NCBI RefSeq assembly: GCF_017873395.1 | Contig: NZ_JAGGKC010000019.1 | Coordinates: forward strand, 1 to 64,000 | Direction: 5' to 3' | Length of the DNA stretch: 64,000 nt | Source: Youngiibacter multivorans | GTDB taxonomy: Bacteria > Bacillota > Clostridia > Clostridiales > Clostridiaceae | Part shown: in pieces, positions 60,099 to 64,000 of the stretch | How the letters are laid out: each line of letters opens with the position of its first letter | Numbering within the stretch: position 1 is the first letter of the stretch | Program-made: the position numbers and the translations under genes | Notes under the pieces: model-generated | What the model was told of the DNA's origin: nothing | Seen by the model: the letters and a program-made list of their open reading frames with translations, nothing else | The model's database searches: none

Positions 60099-60443
60099 AT
60101 GGAAACAACAAAAAAGGAAGTACTCACACTCAGTGAAGGCGCATACACCGAATTCAAATCATTCCTTGCGTCAAACAACGTTACCGACAACAACATCAGG
60201 ATAAGCCTCGCAGGCTACGCATGCAGCGGACCAAGGTTCGGACTCATGGTGGATGCACCCGGAGCTGAAGACCTGGTTGCAACAGTTAATGACATCAACT
60301 TCATAGTTGAGAAGAACCTTTACGAGGAATTCGAAGGATTCCAGATACTGTCAAGCGAAGAGAACTTCGGACAGGGCATGGTCCTAAGACCTAACAAGGT
60401 AGATGACAGCGCAGGCGGATGTTCATCCTGCTCAGGCTGCTAA
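60099..60443 (+). CDS. HesB/IscA-like protein, copy 2
   Basis: A 114-residue paralogue of the preceding protein: LAGYACSGPRFGLMVDA aligns with the same Cys region, and NFGQGMVLRPN with the C-terminal end. Its tail GGCSSCSGC again holds three Cys in CxxCxxC form. The N-terminal thirds differ more than the cores, so this is an old duplication rather than a recent copy. AGGAGG precedes the ATG; longer in-frame starts overlap the first gene. The pair ends at a strong terminator. Confidence 0.82.
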   Translation: METTKKEVLTLSEGAYTEFKSFLASNNVTDNNIRISLAGYACSGPRFGLMVDAPGAEDLVATVNDINFIVEKNLYEEFEGFQILSSEENFGQGMVLRPNKVDDSAGGCSSCSGC

Positions 60444-60455
60444 TAAGAAAAACTC

Positions 60456-60490
60456 ATGCTCCATTCACAGATGTGAATGGAGCATTTTTC
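60456..60490. terminator. Terminator of the HesB-like pair (bidirectional)
   Basis: ATGCTCCATTCACA / TGTGAATGGAGCAT with a 2-base loop, TTTTTC on plus and GAGTTTTTC on minus. Confidence 0.85.
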
Positions 60491-60540
60491 ATTTCATCCT
60501 TCAGCTTTCCAAAAAATCCCTTCAATTCTTCCTGATTATC

Positions 60541-61671
60541 TCATTTCCTGGCACTGTCGATCCTCATCAGGTATTCCCTTACCGAGTCTACAACGGAAAG
60601 TACACTTTCATCTCCAGTGTAGCTTGCAAAAAGCACCAGATCATCTTTTGAGGCGAACACGTAGCAGCCATTCCATCTTTCCTCTGTAGCTAGATAATCA
60701 AGCCACACATCGTCAGATATCAATAAATTCCCTTTGCTGAGCCTTGATTCCCAGCCTCTTGTTACCATTCTTGAATGATCAGGGATCTTCAGGTCATAGA
60801 AGTATACAAAAAGAGAAGGCTCGTATCCATCAGAAGACATCCATATCTCTGAACCATTGTACATCCTGTCTGTCAGCACTGATCCGGGTTCATGGTAGTA
60901 CGGCATTTTTTCTGATACAAGGTCTTTTCTTGTATCTATGTCAGGAAGCCTAAGTATATCAGAAGAGGCTGCATATGCAGGCATTATCCTCTGGTCGCTA
61001 ACTATGATCTCACCGATGTCAGCGAATACGCACCATGCAACGCCTGCAGCAAGAATCGCAATCGATGCTATCCTCCTTGAAAGTGCTTTTCTCCATTCTA
61101 CATTCTGGAGGATCTCATTTCTAAGATACCTGCTCAACTCATTTGTTCCCCTGTACTCCTCGAAAGCCCTGAAAGATGATATTGCAAGGAGCGCCAGGCT
61201 TATTCTACTTGTGATCCCCCTGTCAAGCATGGAAAGATAGAAGTCCTCGTCAGTCTTTATGAGAAATACAATCGCGGCGATGCCCAATACAATCAAAATG
61301 AATGAAAGTATCAGACCTCTGTTCATCTTTCTCCCAAGCCTATCTATGGATATCGCCCTGTCATACGGGTCCGTATGGAGGGGTCTTGCACCTCCTCTCC
61401 CTTCAGTCCTGAAGAGATGGACATCTCTCCTGTAGCCTACATGCTCCCAGCCGCAGTCAGAGAACACCTGGAGCTCGTCCTTTCCCGGATCCTTCGCCAT
61501 GATGTCCATTGAATATCTGAAGTCCTTTGGCTCACCCTTGTCGAAGGCGGCATAATAGTATCCGAAATCCCTGACATGCAGGCCGTCCATCGACATGTCT
61601 CTGAACCAGGTCTCAAGCATTCCTGTCCTGTACATTCCTGATGGCATCAGCTTTCTTTTTATGGTGCCCAT
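60541..61671 (-). CDS. DUF2812 membrane protein
   Basis: A 376-residue protein. Its N-terminal ~90 residues match DUF2812 (ETWFRDMSMDGLHVRDFG, FRYSMDIMAKDPGKDEL, FSDCGWEHVG); two membrane helices lie near residues 118-138 and 196-215, with an extracellular C-terminal ~150 residues. DUF2812 proteins are typically encoded next to a PadR regulator and are thought to form a regulator-target pair of unknown function. Here the start overlaps padR by 13 bases, with GGAGG 6 bases upstream. Confidence 0.83.
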   Translation of the reverse strand: MGTIKRKLMPSGMYRTGMLETWFRDMSMDGLHVRDFGYYYAAFDKGEPKDFRYSMDIMAKDPGKDELQVFSDCGWEHVGYRRDVHLFRTEGRGGARPLHTDPYDRAISIDRLGRKMNRGLILSFILIVLGIAAIVFLIKTDEDFYLSMLDRGITSRISLALLAISSFRAFEEYRGTNELSRYLRNEILQNVEWRKALSRRIASIAILAAGVAWCVFADIGEIIVSDQRIMPAYAASSDILRLPDIDTRKDLVSEKMPYYHEPGSVLTDRMYNGSEIWMSSDGYEPSLFVYFYDLKIPDHSRMVTRGWESRLSKGNLLISDDVWLDYLATEERWNGCYVFASKDDLVLFASYTGDESVLSVVDSVREYLMRIDSARK

Positions 61672-61982
61672 CCCCTGCCTCCTTCAACTGCCATGAAATC
61701 CCTGTGCATCATTGCTATCCTCTCATGCTCGGCCTGCAGAGCATGCCTTCCGTCAAGTGTCAGCTGGTAGGTCTTTCTCCTGTTATCTTCCTTAACCATG
61801 GAAATCAGCTTATCCTTCTCAAGCCTTGCGAGAACCCCGTACAATGTTCCCGGACCCATCAGGACCCTTCCTCCGGATACCTCCTCTATGGCCTCCATGA
61901 GCCTGTATCCATGGGATGGGTTGATTAAGGCAAGCAGTACATAGAACATGGCCTCTGTCATCGGGCCGCCCTGATATGGCAT
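61659..61982 (-). CDS. PadR family transcriptional regulator
   Basis: A 107-residue winged-helix repressor of the PadR type: MTEAMFYVLLALINPSHGYRLMEAI, then GRVLMGPGTLYGVLARLEKDKLI (recognition helix and beginning of the wing) and DNRRKTYQLT. The short C-terminal helix dimerises. GGGGGTG precedes the ATG at 61982; the longer frame would run through the promoter. It is co-transcribed with the DUF2812 gene and probably represses its own promoter at the tandem repeat upstream. Confidence 0.92.
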   Translation of the reverse strand: MPYQGGPMTEAMFYVLLALINPSHGYRLMEAIEEVSGGRVLMGPGTLYGVLARLEKDKLISMVKEDNRRKTYQLTLDGRHALQAEHERIAMMHRDFMAVEGGRGWAP

Positions 61983-62000
61983 TTTTTCACCCCCAGCATT

Positions 62001-62047
62001 ATTATGTGTCGCGATATTATGCGTCACGATATACCGTATGACATAAT
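62001..62047 (-). promoter_or_regulatory. PadR operator candidate (15-bp tandem repeat plus inverted half)
   Basis: ATTATGTGTCGCGAT and ATTATGCGTCACGAT are exact neighbours (62001-62030), and GTATGACATAAT (62036-62047) is an inverted half of the same motif. They fill the space between the -10 and the ribosome site. Confidence 0.65.
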
Positions 62048-62074
62048 AGTAGAATACTGCATGGGTAATGTCAA
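62046..62074 (-). promoter_or_regulatory. Promoter of padR-DUF2812
   Basis: Perfect TTGACA, 17 bp, TACTAT on the minus strand. Confidence 0.65.
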
Positions 62075-62077
62075 CAG

Positions 62078-62119
62078 CAAAAGAGATGCTGCAGCTGTAA
62101 AAATTACAGCCGCAGCATC
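62078..62119 (-). terminator. Terminator of the fructokinase gene
   Basis: GATGCTGC(A/G)GCTGTAA arms, 16 bp with one mismatch, 3-base loop, followed by TCTTTTGC on the minus strand. It overlaps the padR -35 region. Confidence 0.75.
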
Positions 62120-62190
62120 CCTTAAAGTTCAAATACCAATTCTGATATGTCTTAAGTTATCAGATAGGTATATTGACCTTCTTGTTATCC

Positions 62191-63078
62191 TTATTTCTTC
62201 CTCTGATCATCCTCAAGAGCTGAAAGCCCCAGGGCTATGGCGCCCTTTATCCCGGCATCGTTCCCAAGCTCAGGGTATACAATGTATGAGTCGAGGTCCT
62301 CAAGCTCAGGAGTCCTTAAATAGCCTCCAAGAAGCTCCCGAACGTATCGTCTCACCATTCCGAGGACATGTCCCCTGTGCATTACGCCTCCGCCTACAAC
62401 TATCCTCTTGGGTGAAAGGATGAGGATGTAGTTTACGAGGGCCTGAGCAACATAGTATGCTAGAATGTCGAACACCTTGTGGTCATCAGGTATGTCCCTG
62501 CCCTTCATGCCTGTCCTTGCCTCAAGTGCAGGACCAGCCGCAAGGCCTTCGAAGCAGTCGCCGTGGAACGGGCAGACCCCCTTGAAGTCATCATCCTTAT
62601 GCTTTCTAAGTATGATGTGTCCCATCTCCGGATGAAGCATGCCGTGGATCAGCTTCCAGGATTCCATGGCACCTGCGCCAATTCCTGTTCCGATCGTCAT
62701 ATACAGGCAGGAGTCAAGCCCTCTGCAAGACCCGAAAAATGCTTCTCCCAGGGCTGCGCCGTTGACATCTGTATCAAAGCCTATTGGTGCATCTATATAG
62801 GTTTTCAGTTCATCGATCAGATTGTAGTTCTGCCACTTCACCTTTGGGGTGGAGGTTATGGATCCGTAGGTAGGTGAATCCTTGTCAAGGTCGATAGGAC
62901 CGAAGGATCCCACGCCCATGGCATCAAGGTTTTCACCTATGAAGAATTCCTTTACCTTTGCCATGGTCTTTTCAGGTTCTTCAGTAGGTACTTCCTGTCT
63001 TCTTTCGATTTCGCCCTTCTCGTCGCCGATAGCAAGGACAAACTTGGTTCCGCCAGCTTCAATTGCTCCTATCCTCAT
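62191..63078 (-). CDS. ROK family fructokinase
   Basis: Sugar kinase of the ROK family. The N-terminal GAIEAGGTKFVLAIG is the fructokinase form (GmuE/ScrK-like), distinct from the GlcK glucokinase start. The sugar-binding HPEMGHIIL and a zinc loop with H-x-CPFHGDC are present, and GGGVMHRG near residue 245 is the nucleotide side. 295 residues. GGAGG precedes the ATG. It follows the VWA gene by 36 bases and may be in its operon. Fructose phosphorylation is inferred by family. Confidence 0.88.
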   Translation of the reverse strand: MRIGAIEAGGTKFVLAIGDEKGEIERRQEVPTEEPEKTMAKVKEFFIGENLDAMGVGSFGPIDLDKDSPTYGSITSTPKVKWQNYNLIDELKTYIDAPIGFDTDVNGAALGEAFFGSCRGLDSCLYMTIGTGIGAGAMESWKLIHGMLHPEMGHIILRKHKDDDFKGVCPFHGDCFEGLAAGPALEARTGMKGRDIPDDHKVFDILAYYVAQALVNYILILSPKRIVVGGGVMHRGHVLGMVRRYVRELLGGYLRTPELEDLDSYIVYPELGNDAGIKGAIALGLSALEDDQRKK

Positions 63079-63114
63079 GATTACCTCCTGAATTTCATTT
63101 TCTTTAAGTCTATT

Positions 63115-64000
63115 CTATCTTGCCCACTCATGCAACAGTGTCCTCATTACCTGAAGTCCGTAGGTCCTGTCTACCTCCTCCCTGTCTTCCTTTAGGATGA
63201 ACACATCACCTCTGGGATCCTTCAGTGATATGGAGCTGCCCAGGACCACCCACAGGGTCCTGAAGTGCACAGGTGAGATTGTAAGATGTTCCTCGCCTTC
63301 ACCGTCAGTGAAGTAGACAAGGAACGTGGACCTCAGATTCTTCTCCTTGATGTATTCGAATACCGGTGAGAACCTGGTGCCTCCGCGCCTGTCAAGGAGC
63401 GGCCTTATGTCCTTGATGCTCCTTATCATGTAGTCTCTCCTGACCTCATTGTCGCATTCAAGGACCCGTATCGGCGCATCGTGCTGCCTGGTAAGCATCA
63501 GCATCTCCGTAAGGAAGCCGTTCATATCCTTGTCTGTTATGCTGCCTGAAATGTCCAGTGCAACTGTTATGTCAGGAGCGAAGTCCCTTAGCTCTCCCTT
63601 AAGGTCCAGCCTGTCAGGCTGTCTCCTGTCAAGCCTCGCAACAGTTTTCCTCCTGCCCTTGGGAACTGTACGGAGGGCTCGCCTTACGCTGCTCTGCCAG
63701 TTGATCCTTCCCTTTCCTCCCGTCTCCAGGATCTTCAGGATCTCCCCCGGCACACCCTTGTCCCCTGCATGGGAAAGTATAGCCTTTATGGTCTCCCTTG
63801 ACCTGTCCTCGTCCTCTGTTTCAGACTCAGCCCACCTGTCATGTGCAGTTTCGATGTCGATACCGTTCTCCTTCTTCATGTCCAGGTCTTTCCTGTCCAT
63901 CTTCATCATGGCCTCATGAATTGATTCAACATAGAACTCCAGTGTCTCATTTGTCCTTAGGTTCAGGTTGAACCTCACATTGACAGAATTTATCCTTTCA
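63115..64000 (-). CDS. DUF2201 VWA-like metallopeptidase-type protein (partial)
   Basis: The C-terminal ~295 residues of a larger protein; the frame is still open at the right edge of the window. The VWA part begins ITVALDISGSITDKDM with the MIDAS pattern DxSxS and continues VLECDNEVR and DRRGGTRFSPVFEYI, YFTDGEG. The basic stretch RRALRTVPKGRRKTVARLDRRQPDRL before it is typical of the DUF2201 family, whose N-terminal metallopeptidase-like domain should lie outside. Such proteins usually accompany a MoxR-type AAA+ ATPase gene, expected upstream. A GTG at 63978 is unlikely to be the start. Confidence 0.8.
   Translation of the reverse strand, partial: ERINSVNVRFNLNLRTNETLEFYVESIHEAMMKMDRKDLDMKKENGIDIETAHDRWAESETEDEDRSRETIKAILSHAGDKGVPGEILKILETGGKGRINWQSSVRRALRTVPKGRRKTVARLDRRQPDRLDLKGELRDFAPDITVALDISGSITDKDMNGFLTEMLMLTRQHDAPIRVLECDNEVRRDYMIRSIKDIRPLLDRRGGTRFSPVFEYIKEKNLRSTFLVYFTDGEGEEHLTISPVHFRTLWVVLGSSISLKDPRGDVFILKEDREEVDRTYGLQVMRTLLHEWAR

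Noticed and set aside
59737..60443. HesB-like genes as selenoproteins
   Set aside because: Both have TGC Cys codons at the relevant region and no in-frame TGA or SECIS-like structure after it.
63115..63978. GTG at 63978 as the true start of the VWA gene
   Set aside because: The frame stays open to the window edge and the family has an N-terminal domain that is missing, so the gene is cut by the window.

Overview
The window is a gene-dense bacterial chromosome segment with 58 protein genes and no rRNA, tRNA, CRISPR array or transposase found. It looks like a mid-GC Firmicute of the class Clostridia, probably a strict anaerobe that ferments amino acids. The evidence is the CggR-led glycolytic operon, a leucine T-box, strong AGGAGG ribosome sites, frequent GTG/TTG starts, the oxygen-sensitive class III ribonucleotide reductase, indolepyruvate:ferredoxin oxidoreductase, Fe-S L-serine dehydratase, and M20/M42 peptidases. 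The species cannot be named from the sequence alone.

Layout. 1-9.0 kb: cggR-gap-pgk-tpiA-gpmI-eno (lower glycolysis), then rpoN (sigma-54). 9.2-12.1 kb: zwf, a small membrane protein and a tandem UspA protein on the plus strand. 12.2-25.1 kb: a long minus-strand stretch with an M20 amidohydrolase, iorAB, topB, an NAD(P)-binding protein, a DUF6544-like protein, a BMP-family lipoprotein, trxB-trxA, degV, trmL and a HAD phosphatase. 25.5 kb: a solitary RCC1-repeat lipoprotein. 26.6-32.4 kb: a MoxR/DUF58/transglutaminase module and a VanW protein. 32.7-35.5 kb: an M42 peptidase, then an AT-rich AbiE-type toxin-antitoxin pair. 35.6-46.1 kb: queG-plsC-nth-sensor kinase-PAP2-ddl, cysK-cysE, an MgtE-N/CBS protein without a channel, and a lipid kinase. 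46.2-52.6 kb: pssA, sdaAB/sdaAA, a nucleoside kinase, fba, a 67-residue protein and a CYTH protein. 52.6-60.4 kb: T-box/leuS, a YgbA-like protein, nrdD-nrdG, an unknown protein and two HesB-like proteins. 60.5-64 kb: PadR/DUF2812, a ROK fructokinase, and a VWA metallopeptidase-like gene cut by the window edge.

Regulation is unusually readable. A double CggR operator overlaps the region normally taken as the cggR start, and a second copy with the same 20-bp periodicity sits before fba about 43 kb away, so CggR probably joins fba to the glycolytic regulon. Other sites seen are a pair of NrdR-like boxes 31 bp apart before nrdDG, an Rrf2/CymR-like palindrome on the -10 of cysK, a nested palindrome over the abiE promoter, a 15-bp tandem repeat before padR, a double palindrome before the 67-residue gene, and a Fur-like dyad next to a possible ~115-nt small RNA.

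No clearly new multi-gene system is evident. The best leads are the CggR-fba link, the autoregulated-looking 67-residue gene, the Fur-dyad/small-RNA/HesB-pair region, the 25-bp repeat leader before the channel-less MgtE-like gene, and an orphan sensor kinase inside an envelope operon.
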